Shown here piece by piece: positions 17,252 through 26,241 of a stretch of DNA of 64,000 nt. The translations under genes and the position numbers were made by a program. The stretch comes from Lachnospiraceae bacterium. Lineage in GTDB: Bacteria > Bacillota > Clostridia > Lachnospirales > Lachnospiraceae. Positions within the stretch are counted from its first letter, which is position 1; the number at the start of each line of letters is the position of its first letter. The notes beneath the pieces were generated by a model. The model was not told where the DNA came from. It saw only the letters and a program-made list of their open reading frames with translations, and did not search any database. Location: positions 1-64,000 of the forward strand of contig CAJTFX010000002.1 in the NCBI GenBank assembly GCA_910575555.1, in the 5' to 3' direction.

Positions 17252-18358
17252 ATGCTATCAAATCATAGGTTACAGGTGACATTAGAAGAAATCAAAGAGA
17301 TCTCCAGAATCGATCTGGCGCTTTACAGCGATAAGGGAAATTTACTGGCGTCCACGTATTCCATGGAAGAAGAGATGGGAGACGCCATTCGTTTTTTTGC
17401 GGATTCCATGGCAGAAAGCCAGATGTTGTCCGGCTCCCATTTTTTTAAGATTTTAATTGAAAATGAACTGGAATATATCCTGCTTGCCAAGGCAGGCGGA
17501 GAAGAAGCCTATATGATAGGGCGGCTGGCCGCATGCCAGATCCGCAGCATGGTCAGCGCTTTTCGGGAGCAGTTTGATCGGAACAGCTTTATGCAGAACG
17601 TAGTTCTGGGAAATATGCTTGTGGTGGACATGTATAATAAGGCCAAAAAGCTTCATATTGAAGCCGCTCAGCGGGTGGTATTTGTGATAGAGGTATCCGG
17701 CAAGAAAGACGGAGTGGTAATGGAAACCGTGAAGAACCTGTTTGCTTCTTCCACGGTGGATTTCATTACGGAAGTAGACGAGAAATCTGTGATTCTGGTA
17801 AAGGATGTCAGGGAAATTCCAACAGAAGCGGGCCTTGCAAATCTGGCGGAGGTAATTGTGGATAATCTTCAGACAGAGGCAATGGTGAAGGTGCGGGTAG
17901 GCTACGGCAACCGGGTGGAGATGCTGCAGGATATCGCCCGTTCTTATCAGGAAGCCAGAATGGCCCTGGAGGTGGGCAGCATTTTCTATGTGGAAGCCAA
18001 TACCATTTCCTATGCAAATCTGGGGATTGGACGCTTAATTTATCAGATTCCCATCAGTTTGTGCGAGATGTTTCTGCAGGAGGTCTTTGGGGAGAAAATA
18101 CCGGAGATGTTTGACGAGGAAACTACAATCACCATTAACAAATTCTTTGAAAACAATCTGAATATTTCGGAAACGGCAAGGCAGTTATATGTGCACAGAA
18201 ATACGCTGGTATATCGTCTGGAGCGGATTGAGAAAGCCCTGGGCCTGGATATAAGGACCTTTGAGGATGCCATGCTGTTTAAGATTGCTTTAATGGTAAT
18301 TTCCAATATGAATTACCAGAAAGGCGCCAGAGAGAAGGAAAAAGAAGAGAAGGAATAG
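17252..18358 (+). CDS. CdaR/PucR-type helix-turn-helix regulator
   Basis: A 368-aa protein with a sensory N-terminal region (~1-130), a central GGDEF-like/CdaR domain and a C-terminal PucR-type HTH: NISETARQLYVHRNTLVYRL and the RTFEDAMLFKIAL helix. Family members respond to carbon-source metabolites (CdaR senses sugar acids). The target is unknown; the adjacent UgpC-type ATPase upstream is a reasonable candidate. The start at 17252 has ACGGAGAA before it. The next gene begins 12 bases after the stop. Confidence 0.85.
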   Translation: MLSNHRLQVTLEEIKEISRIDLALYSDKGNLLASTYSMEEEMGDAIRFFADSMAESQMLSGSHFFKILIENELEYILLAKAGGEEAYMIGRLAACQIRSMVSAFREQFDRNSFMQNVVLGNMLVVDMYNKAKKLHIEAAQRVVFVIEVSGKKDGVVMETVKNLFASSTVDFITEVDEKSVILVKDVREIPTEAGLANLAEVIVDNLQTEAMVKVRVGYGNRVEMLQDIARSYQEARMALEVGSIFYVEANTISYANLGIGRLIYQIPISLCEMFLQEVFGEKIPEMFDEETTITINKFFENNLNISETARQLYVHRNTLVYRLERIEKALGLDIRTFEDAMLFKIALMVISNMNYQKGAREKEKEEKE

Positions 18359-18370
18359 AGGGCAGAAGCA

Positions 18371-18835
18371 ATGAAAGTTTCTACGAAGGGCCGGTATGCC
18401 CTGCGCCTGATGCTGGATTTGGCATTGGAGGAAAATCAGATCGTCAGGCTGAAGGATGCGGCCGGCCGTCAGGAAATTTCCATGAAGTATCTGGAGCAGA
18501 TTATTTCTGTTTTCCAGAAATGCGGATATGTAAAAAGTCTGAGAGGGCCGGGCGGCGGTTATACGCTGGCAAAGAAGCCGAAGGAGTATACCGTAGGAAT
18601 GATCTTGCGCCAGATTGAGGGGAGCCTTGCTCCTGTGGCCTGCCTGGAGGAAGAAAATTCCTGCAGCCGCAGCGGGGAATGCGTGACGCTGCGGTTCTGG
18701 AAGATGCTTTCTGACGCCGTCAGCCAGGTGGTGGATCAGGTAACCCTTGCGGATTTGGTGGAATGGGAGAAGGAACAGAAAAGAAGGACAGCGGGCAGTA
18801 CGGATGCCCAGGAAGGATGTCCTTTACAACAGTAA
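18371..18835 (+). CDS. Rrf2 family regulator with candidate Fe-S cysteines
   Basis: A 154-aa winged-helix regulator beginning MKVSTKGRYALRLMLDLAL, the hallmark of the IscR/CymR/NsrR family. Three cysteines (Cys91, Cys98, Cys104) sit where IscR-type proteins bind a [2Fe-2S] cluster, so it may sense iron-sulfur or redox status. CymR-type members instead control cysteine metabolism. There is no isc/suf operon here, so the regulon is not evident. The C-terminus ends in a polar tail with one further Cys. Confidence 0.88.
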   Translation: MKVSTKGRYALRLMLDLALEENQIVRLKDAAGRQEISMKYLEQIISVFQKCGYVKSLRGPGGGYTLAKKPKEYTVGMILRQIEGSLAPVACLEEENSCSRSGECVTLRFWKMLSDAVSQVVDQVTLADLVEWEKEQKRRTAGSTDAQEGCPLQQ

Positions 18836-18940
18836 AATGTCTTTTTGCACCCAGATTAGCGGAAAAATTAAGGAAACAGGAAAAATTACCGATACAAATA
18901 ACAGGTACTATTTCAAAGGAATGCAGAAAGGGGAAGAGAC

Positions 18941-19843
18941 ATGAAAATTGGAAATGCAGCAGAGCAGGAGACAATTGTAAAAAACAATTATGGAAAGGAT
19001 CGTCTGGAGAACGGCGCAGACAAGGAAAAGCAGGAAAAGAATCAAAAAAAGAGCATTGACGCCTCCGGATTAAATCTGTGCCAGGACAGCATTGCGGAGA
19101 AGAAGAAAAAAGCCATGCAGGACGCTATGGATTTTATAAAACAGCAGTTTGAATCAGATTCACATGTGGATGAAGCGCTGGAGGAATGCCGGGGACAGAT
19201 TGAGGAAGGCAAAGAGCAGGCACTGGCAGCTTCCAAGGAGCTGAAATCAATTCAGGAGCAGAAGGAGCAGCTGAAGGAGGAATATCCGGACGGCGGCGAA
19301 GATTATGACGCTTATATGAAAGAGCTGAATGAAATGGAATCCTGTTGGAGGAAAGAAATGGCGAAGGGCCAGTCTTTGGTTGCGGATTCTACCAGCGCCA
19401 TTAAGGCGATGAAGCAGGAGGCTTTAAAGCATCACGGAATGACAGACGCCTTCAAGGCTGCCGAGGAGACAATGAAGGCTGCAAGCGATGAAATGATAGG
19501 AATGCTGATGAATGAGGCCAAAGACACCGTGGACAAGGAACTGGAAGAGACGGTGGAGCAGGCTGAGGAAGCCAAAGAGGAACAGGCAGAGCAGGAAGAA
19601 GATATGAAAGAGGCTCAGGTAGAGCAGGAGAAGAAGGTTAAGGAGCTGGAGGAAGAGCTGGAGAAGCGCAGAAGAGCCAGGGAAAGCCGTCCCACGCCTC
19701 CCTCTGCCAAGGAACATGCCGCTCTGATGCAGGATCTTCAGAACAGGCAAAAGGAGATTATCGGCGCTACGCAGCAGATATTGGAAGAGGCGACCTTGCT
19801 GCCGGAAGAAATTAAAGGAATTATGGTTGATCTGAATATTTAA
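18941..19843 (+). CDS. Hypothetical coiled-coil protein, 300 aa
   Basis: A soluble, strongly acidic/basic protein with long helical stretches. Residues ~185-255 are almost entirely Glu, Lys, Gln, Ala and Val in heptad-like order, a clear coiled coil. No signal peptide, no membrane segment, no catalytic motif. GGGGAAGAG precedes the ATG. Two bases separate its stop from the next start, so it is probably co-expressed with the MBL lipoprotein. Function unknown. Confidence 0.7.
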   Translation: MKIGNAAEQETIVKNNYGKDRLENGADKEKQEKNQKKSIDASGLNLCQDSIAEKKKKAMQDAMDFIKQQFESDSHVDEALEECRGQIEEGKEQALAASKELKSIQEQKEQLKEEYPDGGEDYDAYMKELNEMESCWRKEMAKGQSLVADSTSAIKAMKQEALKHHGMTDAFKAAEETMKAASDEMIGMLMNEAKDTVDKELEETVEQAEEAKEEQAEQEEDMKEAQVEQEKKVKELEEELEKRRRARESRPTPPSAKEHAALMQDLQNRQKEIIGATQQILEEATLLPEEIKGIMVDLNI

Positions 19844-19845
19844 TT

Positions 19846-21003
19846 ATGAGAAACAGGAAGAGAAGAATATGGCCCGGCATTCTGCTGATACTGTCTCTGG
19901 TCTGGCTTGGAGCCGCAGGCTGCGGCAATTTTGGAGACAGACAGGCAGATTCCGGCCAGGGAAACACGGAACTTAACGGGGAAACACTGGAGGTACATTT
20001 CATAGATGTGGGACAGGGTGACGCCACACTGATTAAGCAGGGAGATCATGCCATGCTGATTGACGCCGGAGATAATGATAAGGGAACGGCGCTGCAGTCT
20101 TATTTGCAGCACCAGGGAGTGGAGCATCTGGATTATGCCGTGGGCACCCATCCTGATTCGGATCATATAGGCGGTCTGGATGTGGTGCTGTATAAGTTTT
20201 CCTGGGATCAGGTTATTATGCCTGATTTAGAGAAGGATACGAAAACATATCAGGATGTACTTCGGGTCATTCGGGATAAAGGAACCGAGATTACATATCC
20301 CAAAGCCGGAGCCGTCTATTCTCTGGGAAGTGCGGAATTTACAGTTATTGCGCCTGTGAAGGAAGATTACGGCGATAACTGGAATGATTATTCTGTGGGA
20401 ATTTCCCTGCAGTTCGGCAAAAACCGCTTTGTGTTTACCGGAGACGCGGAAGAGGACGCAGAACAGGACATGCTTGCCCAGGGAATTGATTTGTCTGCCG
20501 ATGTGCTGAAAGCCGCCCATCACGGCAGCGATACGGCAAATACCATGGAATTTCTGGAAGAAGTGAACCCCAGGGCAGTGGTGATAAGCTGCGGAGAGGG
20601 AAACAGCTACGGGCATCCCAGGGCGGGAGCTATGAACAACTTCCGCAGTATCGGGGCAGAAGTGTACCGGACGGATGAACAGGGAACCATCGTGGCAGTT
20701 TCAGATGGAGAGACAATTACCTGGAACTGTTCTTCCAGTGAGAGCTGGAAGGCAGGAGAGCCAAAGGGCAGCTCTGTCCGGGAAGAAGAGCCGGAAGAAG
20801 CTGCAGAACTGCAGCCCGGAGAGTCTGACCTGGGGCAGGGGCCGGAGACTTATGTTATCAATACCAATACCGGAAAGTTTCATAAGGATACCTGCAGCAG
20901 CGTGGAGCAGATGCAGGAAGAGAATAAAGAATACAGCAGCCTGAGCGTACAGGATTTAAAAGCCCGGGGATATGAGCCCTGCGGCAGATGCTTTGCACAG
21001 TAA
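19846..21003 (+). CDS. ComEC-like metallo-beta-lactamase lipoprotein
   Basis: A 385-aa exported protein. A signal peptide ends in the lipobox LGAAGC (Cys26). Residues ~45-290 are an MBL fold of the ComEC/Rec2 C-terminal type: HFIDVGQGDA, THPDSDHIGGLD (metal site), FTGDAEEDAE and AAHHGSD. This class includes extracellular nucleases and teichoic-acid or phosphodiester hydrolases. The C-terminal ~50 residues, YVINTNTGKFH plus spaced Cys and a final CGRC, form a small predicted metal-binding module found on secreted nucleases. I infer an extracellular DNA- or phosphodiester-processing role. No ribosome-binding site is visible just before the ATG, suggesting coupling to the gene upstream. Confidence 0.82.
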   Translation: MRNRKRRIWPGILLILSLVWLGAAGCGNFGDRQADSGQGNTELNGETLEVHFIDVGQGDATLIKQGDHAMLIDAGDNDKGTALQSYLQHQGVEHLDYAVGTHPDSDHIGGLDVVLYKFSWDQVIMPDLEKDTKTYQDVLRVIRDKGTEITYPKAGAVYSLGSAEFTVIAPVKEDYGDNWNDYSVGISLQFGKNRFVFTGDAEEDAEQDMLAQGIDLSADVLKAAHHGSDTANTMEFLEEVNPRAVVISCGEGNSYGHPRAGAMNNFRSIGAEVYRTDEQGTIVAVSDGETITWNCSSSESWKAGEPKGSSVREEEPEEAAELQPGESDLGQGPETYVINTNTGKFHKDTCSSVEQMQEENKEYSSLSVQDLKARGYEPCGRCFAQ

Positions 21004-21005
21004 GA

Positions 21006-21055
21006 AAAAGAACATCCCAGACAGAAGAAAGATTTTTCTGCCGGGGTGTTCTTTT
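21006..21055 (+). terminator. Terminator after the MBL lipoprotein gene
   Basis: AAAAGAACATCCC (21006-21018) pairs with GGGGTGTTCTTTT (21043-21055), with a second stem CAGAA/TTCTG within. Confidence 0.85.
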
Positions 21056-21075
21056 CTGCCGCTTAACAGAACCCC

Positions 21076-21104
21076 TTGACTTACTCATCATGTCGTGGTA
21101 AGAT
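21076..21104 (+). promoter_or_regulatory. Promoter of nrdDG
   Basis: TTGACT (21076-21081), a 17-bp spacer and TAAGAT (21099-21104). The predicted start site falls beside the first NrdR box. Confidence 0.7.
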
Positions 21105-21114
21105 ATAGTCCAAA

Positions 21115-21171
21115 ACACAAGATATAGTATAAAAAGTGAGAAATTTCAGAAAAGTTCACAAGATATATCTA
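21115..21171 (+). promoter_or_regulatory. Tandem NrdR boxes upstream of nrdD
   Basis: ACACAAGATATAGTAT (21115-21130) and TCACAAGATATATCTA (21156-21171) match the NrdR box consensus. Their starts are 41 bp apart, about four helical turns, as required for cooperative NrdR binding. They lie just downstream of the promoter, so bound NrdR-(d)ATP should block transcription. Confidence 0.85.
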
Positions 21172-21203
21172 TATATTTGAAAATTAAACCAGGAGGGAAC
21201 AGC

Positions 21204-23333
21204 ATGGAAAAAACCTTTAAAGTCGTTAAAAAAGATGGGACGAAAGAGGACTTTAACGTACAGAAAGTTGTAGTTGCAGTCAATAAGTCAGCTTACCGGG
21301 CATTGATCACCTTTACGGAAGAAGAGTTAAAGTTTATCTGCCAGTTTGTAGAGGAAAAAGTAGAATCCATGGGGATTGAAGAAGTGAAAATCGCCCAGAT
21401 GCACAACATTGTGGAAGGCGCCCTGGAGAAAGTGAATCCGGTGGTGGCCAAAAGCTACCGGGATTACCGGAACTACAAACAGGATTTTGTGCAGATGCTG
21501 GATGAGGTGTACAAAAAGAGCCAGTCCATTATGTACATAGGGGATAAGGAGAATTCCAATACGGACAGCGCCCTTGTTTCCACCAAAAGAAGCCTGATTT
21601 TCAACCAGTTAAATAAAGAATTGTATCAGAAATTCTTCATGACTACAGAAGAAATCCAGGCCTGCCGGGACGGCTATATTTACGTCCATGACATGTCTGC
21701 AAGGCGGGACACTATGAACTGCTGTTTGTTTGATGTGGAAAACGTGCTGCGGGGCGGATTTGAAATGGGAAATCTCTGGTACAATGAGCCAAAGACGCTG
21801 GATGTGGCTTTTGACGTAATCGGGGATATTGTGTTAAGCGCTGCAAGTCAGCAGTACGGCGGATTTACGGTGCCCAGCGTGGAGAAAATTCTGGAGCCCT
21901 ATGCAGAGAAATCCTACCAAAAATACAAGAATCATTACTGCAGTCTGGGGCTTAGCCAGGAGCGGGCAGAAGAAGAAACCATGAAGGCAATTGCCCGGGA
22001 CTTGGAACAGGGGGTTCAGGGCTGGGAATATAAATTTAATTCCGTATCTTCCAGCAGAGGAGATTATCCCTTTATCACCATGACATTCGGAACAGGCACA
22101 GGGAAATTTGCAAAGATGACTTCCATTGCCATGCTGAATGTGAGAAAAAAAGGACAGGGAAAAGAAGGCTGCAAAAAACCGGTGCTGTTTCCCAAACTGG
22201 TGTTTCTTTACGATGAAAATCTCCACGGCCCGGGAAAGGAACTGGAGGACGTATTTGAAACGGGAATTGAGTGCTCCAGGAAAACCATGTATCCCGACTG
22301 GTTAAGCCTGACAGGCAAAGGGTATATTTCCAGTATGTACAAGCAGTACGGCGAAATTATCAGTCCTATGGGGTGCAGGGCCTTTTTGTCTCCCTGGTAT
22401 GTGAAAGGAGGCATGAATCCTGCGGATGAGACGGATCATCCTGTATTTGTGGGACGGTTTAATATTGGGGTGGTCAGCCTTCATCTGCCCATGATTCTGG
22501 CAAAATCCAGACAGGAAAGCAGGGACTTTTATGAAGTGCTGGATTATTATCTGGAGCTGATCCGCCAGCTTCATATCCGCACCTATGCATATCTGGGAGA
22601 AATGCGGGCAAGCACCAATCCCCTTGCCTACTGTGAAGGCGGATTTTACGGCGGACATCTGGGGATTCATGACAAGATTAAACCGCTGTTAAAGACGGCG
22701 ACAGCGTCTTTCGGCATTACGGCCTTTAACGAGCTGCAGCAGTTATACAATGGAAAATCCCTGGTGGAGGACGGACAGTTTGCCATTGAGGTATTGGAAC
22801 ATATCAATGAGAAAATTACAGAATACAAGAAAGCGGACGGGAATCTGTATGCCATTTATGCCACTCCTGCGGAAAATCTCTGCGGACTGCAGGTGAAACA
22901 GTTCCGGAAGAAATATGGCATTGTGGAAAATGTGTCTGACAGGGAGTATGTCAGCAACGGTTTCCACTGCCATGTGACAGAGGATATTACTCCCATTCAG
23001 AAACAGGATTTGGAATACCGGTTCTGGGAGCTGAGTAACGGCGGGAAGATTCAATATGTAAAATATCCCATTGATTATAATAAAGAAGCAGTGAAAACTC
23101 TGGTAAGGCGCGCCATGGACATGGGCTTTTATGAAGGGGTGAATTTGTCCCTGGCTTACTGTGACGACTGCGGCCATCAGGAGTTGGAGATGGATGTGTG
23201 CCCTGAATGCGGCAGCCATAATCTGACAAAAATTGAGCGGATGAACGGTTACCTGTCCTATTCCAGAGTCAAAGGAGACACCAGACTAAATGATGCGAAA
23301 ATGGCAGAAATTAAAGAACGCAGAAGCATGTAA
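21204..23333 (+). CDS. nrdD: Anaerobic ribonucleoside-triphosphate reductase
   Basis: A 709-aa class III reductase that makes dNTPs under anoxia. The N-terminal ~95 residues are an ATP-cone (KTFKVVKKDGTKEDFNVQKV), giving allosteric activity control by ATP/dATP. The C-terminus has four zinc cysteines (Cys653, 656, 666, 669) and the glycyl radical loop RMNGYL with Gly682. The ATG at 21204 has AGGAGG before it. nrdG follows after 9 bases. Confidence 0.97.
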   Translation: MEKTFKVVKKDGTKEDFNVQKVVVAVNKSAYRALITFTEEELKFICQFVEEKVESMGIEEVKIAQMHNIVEGALEKVNPVVAKSYRDYRNYKQDFVQMLDEVYKKSQSIMYIGDKENSNTDSALVSTKRSLIFNQLNKELYQKFFMTTEEIQACRDGYIYVHDMSARRDTMNCCLFDVENVLRGGFEMGNLWYNEPKTLDVAFDVIGDIVLSAASQQYGGFTVPSVEKILEPYAEKSYQKYKNHYCSLGLSQERAEEETMKAIARDLEQGVQGWEYKFNSVSSSRGDYPFITMTFGTGTGKFAKMTSIAMLNVRKKGQGKEGCKKPVLFPKLVFLYDENLHGPGKELEDVFETGIECSRKTMYPDWLSLTGKGYISSMYKQYGEIISPMGCRAFLSPWYVKGGMNPADETDHPVFVGRFNIGVVSLHLPMILAKSRQESRDFYEVLDYYLELIRQLHIRTYAYLGEMRASTNPLAYCEGGFYGGHLGIHDKIKPLLKTATASFGITAFNELQQLYNGKSLVEDGQFAIEVLEHINEKITEYKKADGNLYAIYATPAENLCGLQVKQFRKKYGIVENVSDREYVSNGFHCHVTEDITPIQKQDLEYRFWELSNGGKIQYVKYPIDYNKEAVKTLVRRAMDMGFYEGVNLSLAYCDDCGHQELEMDVCPECGSHNLTKIERMNGYLSYSRVKGDTRLNDAKMAEIKERRSM

Positions 23334-23342
23334 GGAGACATT

Positions 23343-23834
23343 ATGAGATACCACAATATTACAAAAGACGATATGCTGAACGGTGACGGACTTCGTGTAG
23401 TCTTATGGGTGTCCGGCTGCTCTCATTGCTGCAAGGAATGCCAGAATCCTGTGACCTGGGACCCTAACGGCGGGCTTCTGTTTGATGAAGAGGCCAAACA
23501 GGAAATTTTTGAAGAGCTTGCCAGAGATTATGTGTCTGGAATCACATTCAGCGGCGGCGATCCCCTGTATTTCGGCAACCGTTCAGATGTGCTGAAGCTT
23601 GCCCGGGAAGTGAAAGAGAAATTTCCGGAAAAAACCATTTGGATGTACACCGGATTTGTATGGGAGACAATTTCTGCACTGGAGATTGTGAAATATATAG
23701 ACGTTCTGGTGGATGGAGAATTTCTGGCGGAGCAGAAGAATACAAAGCTGTACTGGCGGGGCAGTGAAAATCAGCGGGTGATCAATGTGCCCGCTACCCG
23801 GACAGAAGGAAAGGTGATTTTGCATTGCAAATAA
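23343..23834 (+). CDS. nrdG: Anaerobic ribonucleotide reductase activating enzyme
   Basis: A 163-aa radical-SAM activase that installs the glycyl radical on NrdD. The N-terminal CX3CX2C cluster motif is CSHCCKEC, with an additional Cys inside, and GITFSGGDPLYFGNR is the GGE-like SAM-binding strand. Length is normal. AAGGAGA precedes the ATG. Paired with nrdD in one operon. Confidence 0.96.
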   Translation: MRYHNITKDDMLNGDGLRVVLWVSGCSHCCKECQNPVTWDPNGGLLFDEEAKQEIFEELARDYVSGITFSGGDPLYFGNRSDVLKLAREVKEKFPEKTIWMYTGFVWETISALEIVKYIDVLVDGEFLAEQKNTKLYWRGSENQRVINVPATRTEGKVILHCK

Positions 23835-23889
23835 GCGGCGGAAGGTGTATTGTAGATCAGGAAAATAGAATCAGAAAGGGACAATTGAA

Positions 23890-25164
23890 ATGAAAAAAGA
23901 ACCATTTGTAACAGAGGAGCAGTTAAGAGAGATTGTGAAGGAATATCCTACTCCCTTTCATCTGTATGATGAGCGGGGGATACGGGCCAACGCAAAGGCT
24001 GTAAAGGAGGCATTTTCCTGGAATCAGGGATTTAAGGAATATTTTGCGGTAAAAGCAACTCCCAATCCGTTTATCATCAATCTTTTAAAAGAATATGGCT
24101 GCGGCTGCGACTGCTCCTCCATGACAGAGCTGATGCTTGCGGACGCGCTGCATTTTGAGGGAAAGGACATTATGTTTTCCTCCAATGCAACGCCGGCTTC
24201 TGAATTTCAGTTTGCGGATGAAATTGGGGCAATCATCAATCTGGATGATTTTACCCATATTGATTTTCTGGAAAAAACTATAGGCCATATTCCGGAAACC
24301 ATCAGCTGCCGCTATAATCCGGGAGGCGTGTTTAAAATCAGCAACAGCATTATGGATAACCCGGGAGACGCAAAATACGGCTTTACCACAGAGCAGTTAT
24401 TTGAAGGATTCCGGGTATTGAAGGAAAAAGGCGCAAAGTATTTCGGCATCCATGCATTTCTGGCAAGCAATACTGTGACAAATGAATATTATCCGGCCCT
24501 GGCAAAGACTTTGTTTGAGGTGGCAGTGAAATTAAAAGAAGAAACAGGGGCGGATATCCGCTTTATCAACCTTTCCGGCGGAATCGGAATTCCCTACCGT
24601 CCAGATCAGGAGCCCAATGATATCTATGCCATCGGAGAGGGCGTGAGAAACGTATATGAAGAAGTTCTGGTTCCGGCGGGAATGGGCGATGTGGCCATTT
24701 TCACAGAGCTGGGGCGTTTTATGCTGGGGCCTTACGGCTGTCTGGTGACAAAGGCCATCCACGAAAAGCACACCCACAAAGAATACATCGGCTGCGACGC
24801 CTGTGCCGTGAACCTGATGCGGCCTGCTATGTATGGAGCATACCATCATATAACCGTCATGGGCAAGGACAATCATGTGTGTGATCATAAATATGACATT
24901 ACCGGTTCGCTCTGTGAAAATAATGATAAGTTTGCCATAGACCGGATGCTTCCGAAGATAGATATGGGAGATCTGTTAGTGATTCACGATACCGGCGCCC
25001 ACGGCTTTTCCATGGGATATAATTACAACGGAAAATTAAAATCAGCGGAGCTGCTGCTGAAAGAGGATGGAAGCGTCCGGCTGATCCGGCGGGCAGAAAG
25101 GCCGGAGGACTATTTTGCCACGTTTGACTGCTTTGATATTTTAAAAGACATGAAACAGAGATGA
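23890..25164 (+). CDS. lysA: Diaminopimelate decarboxylase
   Basis: A 424-aa fold-III PLP enzyme producing L-lysine from meso-DAP. The PLP lysine is Lys55 in YFAVKATPNP. NLSGGIGIPY is the glycine-rich phosphate-binding stretch, and GCDAC supplies the catalytic Cys near the C-terminal beta-barrel. The overall sequence is of the longer clostridial type, so a related specificity cannot be excluded. Its stop overlaps the start of the next small gene (ATGA). Confidence 0.88.
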   Translation: MKKEPFVTEEQLREIVKEYPTPFHLYDERGIRANAKAVKEAFSWNQGFKEYFAVKATPNPFIINLLKEYGCGCDCSSMTELMLADALHFEGKDIMFSSNATPASEFQFADEIGAIINLDDFTHIDFLEKTIGHIPETISCRYNPGGVFKISNSIMDNPGDAKYGFTTEQLFEGFRVLKEKGAKYFGIHAFLASNTVTNEYYPALAKTLFEVAVKLKEETGADIRFINLSGGIGIPYRPDQEPNDIYAIGEGVRNVYEEVLVPAGMGDVAIFTELGRFMLGPYGCLVTKAIHEKHTHKEYIGCDACAVNLMRPAMYGAYHHITVMGKDNHVCDHKYDITGSLCENNDKFAIDRMLPKIDMGDLLVIHDTGAHGFSMGYNYNGKLKSAELLLKEDGSVRLIRRAERPEDYFATFDCFDILKDMKQR

Positions 25165-25484
25165 TTGAACGCAAAGATGTATTGTCCATTCCTTATCTGA
25201 AAAAAACGACATTTACCGGGAGCTACGAGGGGCTGCGTTTCAGGCTTGCTGTTCTGAAAAAGGAAATTCTCCCGGAGGATAAGGAGGGGCAGAAAACAGA
25301 GCTCCAGGTATTGGAAGTGACGGCCTGGGAAGGGCCTTATGGGTTTGACGCAACCCCAGAGGAACAGAAACAGCGTATGGAAGCGGAATTCTCAGAAGAA
25401 GGGATACAGCAGGGGATTGACTGGCTCAACGGGCTCTGGCAGCAGGAGCCGGAACGGTGGCTTACGGCAAAGAGCAGCTGGTAG
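25161..25484 (+). CDS. Small conserved-looking protein downstream of lysA, 107 aa
   Basis: A soluble 107-residue protein with a motif-like core (TGSYEGLRFRL, WEGPYGFDATPEEQK) and an amphipathic C-terminal helix region. Start and lysA stop overlap by 4 bases, so the two are translationally coupled. It overlaps the convergent permease gene by 23 bases. I do not recognise its function. The coupling suggests a lysine-pathway accessory role, which is only an inference. Confidence 0.7.
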   Translation: MIERKDVLSIPYLKKTTFTGSYEGLRFRLAVLKKEILPEDKEGQKTELQVLEVTAWEGPYGFDATPEEQKQRMEAEFSEEGIQQGIDWLNGLWQQEPERWLTAKSSW

Positions 25485-26100
25485 AGGAATGATCCAGGCG
25501 TTTCTCTGCAAACCGTAAGAGCCCGTCGATAAGCAGGGCCAACAGCGCAGACAGCAGGCTGCCCCATATAATTTTGGCCGGATTCATGGTGCGCAGTCCG
25601 TCAAAAAGGATGGTTCCCAGGCCGCCGGCGTTGATGGAGGCGGCAATGGTGGCAATGCTTACGGTGGCTACCATTGCAATGCGGATTCCGGCGATAAATG
25701 CCTTTCTGGAAAGAGGCAGCTTGATTTTTACAAGGGCCTGCATGGGCGTCACGCCCATGCCCATGGCGGCTTCTGAAATACTTTTGTCGATGCCGTTTAA
25801 TCCGGCCAGAAAGTTCTGCAGAAGGAGGTACTGGTTGTAAATTACCAGTACGAGTATGGCGGTAGTTCTGCCCAGGCCGGTCAGAGGGATTAACAGGGCG
25901 AACATGGCAAGACTGGGAATGGAGTAGATCATGGATAACAGCCCCGGGATCATTCTGGAGGCAGTTTTGGAGTAGACGCAGAGTATGGTGAAGAAAGCTG
26001 CAAGCGCGAGGGAAAGCAGCAGCGTAATCAGCACAATCTGCAGGTGCTCCAGCGCGGCCCGGATTAAATCGTCATAATGTTTTGCCATATAATCTATCAT
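25462..26100 (-). CDS. Compatible-solute ABC transporter permease (OpuCB/ProW type)
   Basis: A 212-aa integral membrane permease with about five or six helices and the EAA loop AAMGMGVTPMQALVKIKLPLS that docks to the ATPase. Segments GLGRTTAILVLVIYNQYLLLQ and SINAGGLGTILFDGLRT are typical of glycine betaine/carnitine/choline permeases of the OpuC/OsmU family. It is the last gene of a four-gene minus-strand operon and is separated from the ATPase gene by ~140 bases that hold a nested inverted repeat. Confidence 0.9.
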   Translation of the reverse strand: MIDYMAKHYDDLIRAALEHLQIVLITLLLSLALAAFFTILCVYSKTASRMIPGLLSMIYSIPSLAMFALLIPLTGLGRTTAILVLVIYNQYLLLQNFLAGLNGIDKSISEAAMGMGVTPMQALVKIKLPLSRKAFIAGIRIAMVATVSIATIAASINAGGLGTILFDGLRTMNPAKIIWGSLLSALLALLIDGLLRFAEKRLDHSSTSCSLP

Positions 26101-26136
26101 TTGGATTCTCCTAAAAAGTGTATTTCATCTGTGAAC

Positions 26137-26225
26137 GGAATTGAAGCTGTCAGGAAACAGCAATTTTTCACAATATATAGCTGCGGCTTCTAAAAACTTA
26201 CAACTATATATTGTGTATCAATTCC
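26137..26225 (-). repeat. Nested inverted repeat within the opuC-type operon
   Basis: Outer arms GGAATTGA (26137-26144) and TCAATTCC (26218-26225), and inner arms CACAATATATAG (26169-26180) and CTATATATTGTG (26204-26215), pair perfectly. A small GCTGT/ACAGC stem sits between them. In RNA it would form a long hairpin separating the ATPase and last permease cistrons. It could be an mRNA-processing structure or a MITE remnant. Confidence 0.85.
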
Positions 26226-26241
26226 ATGTTCCGACAGTCTC

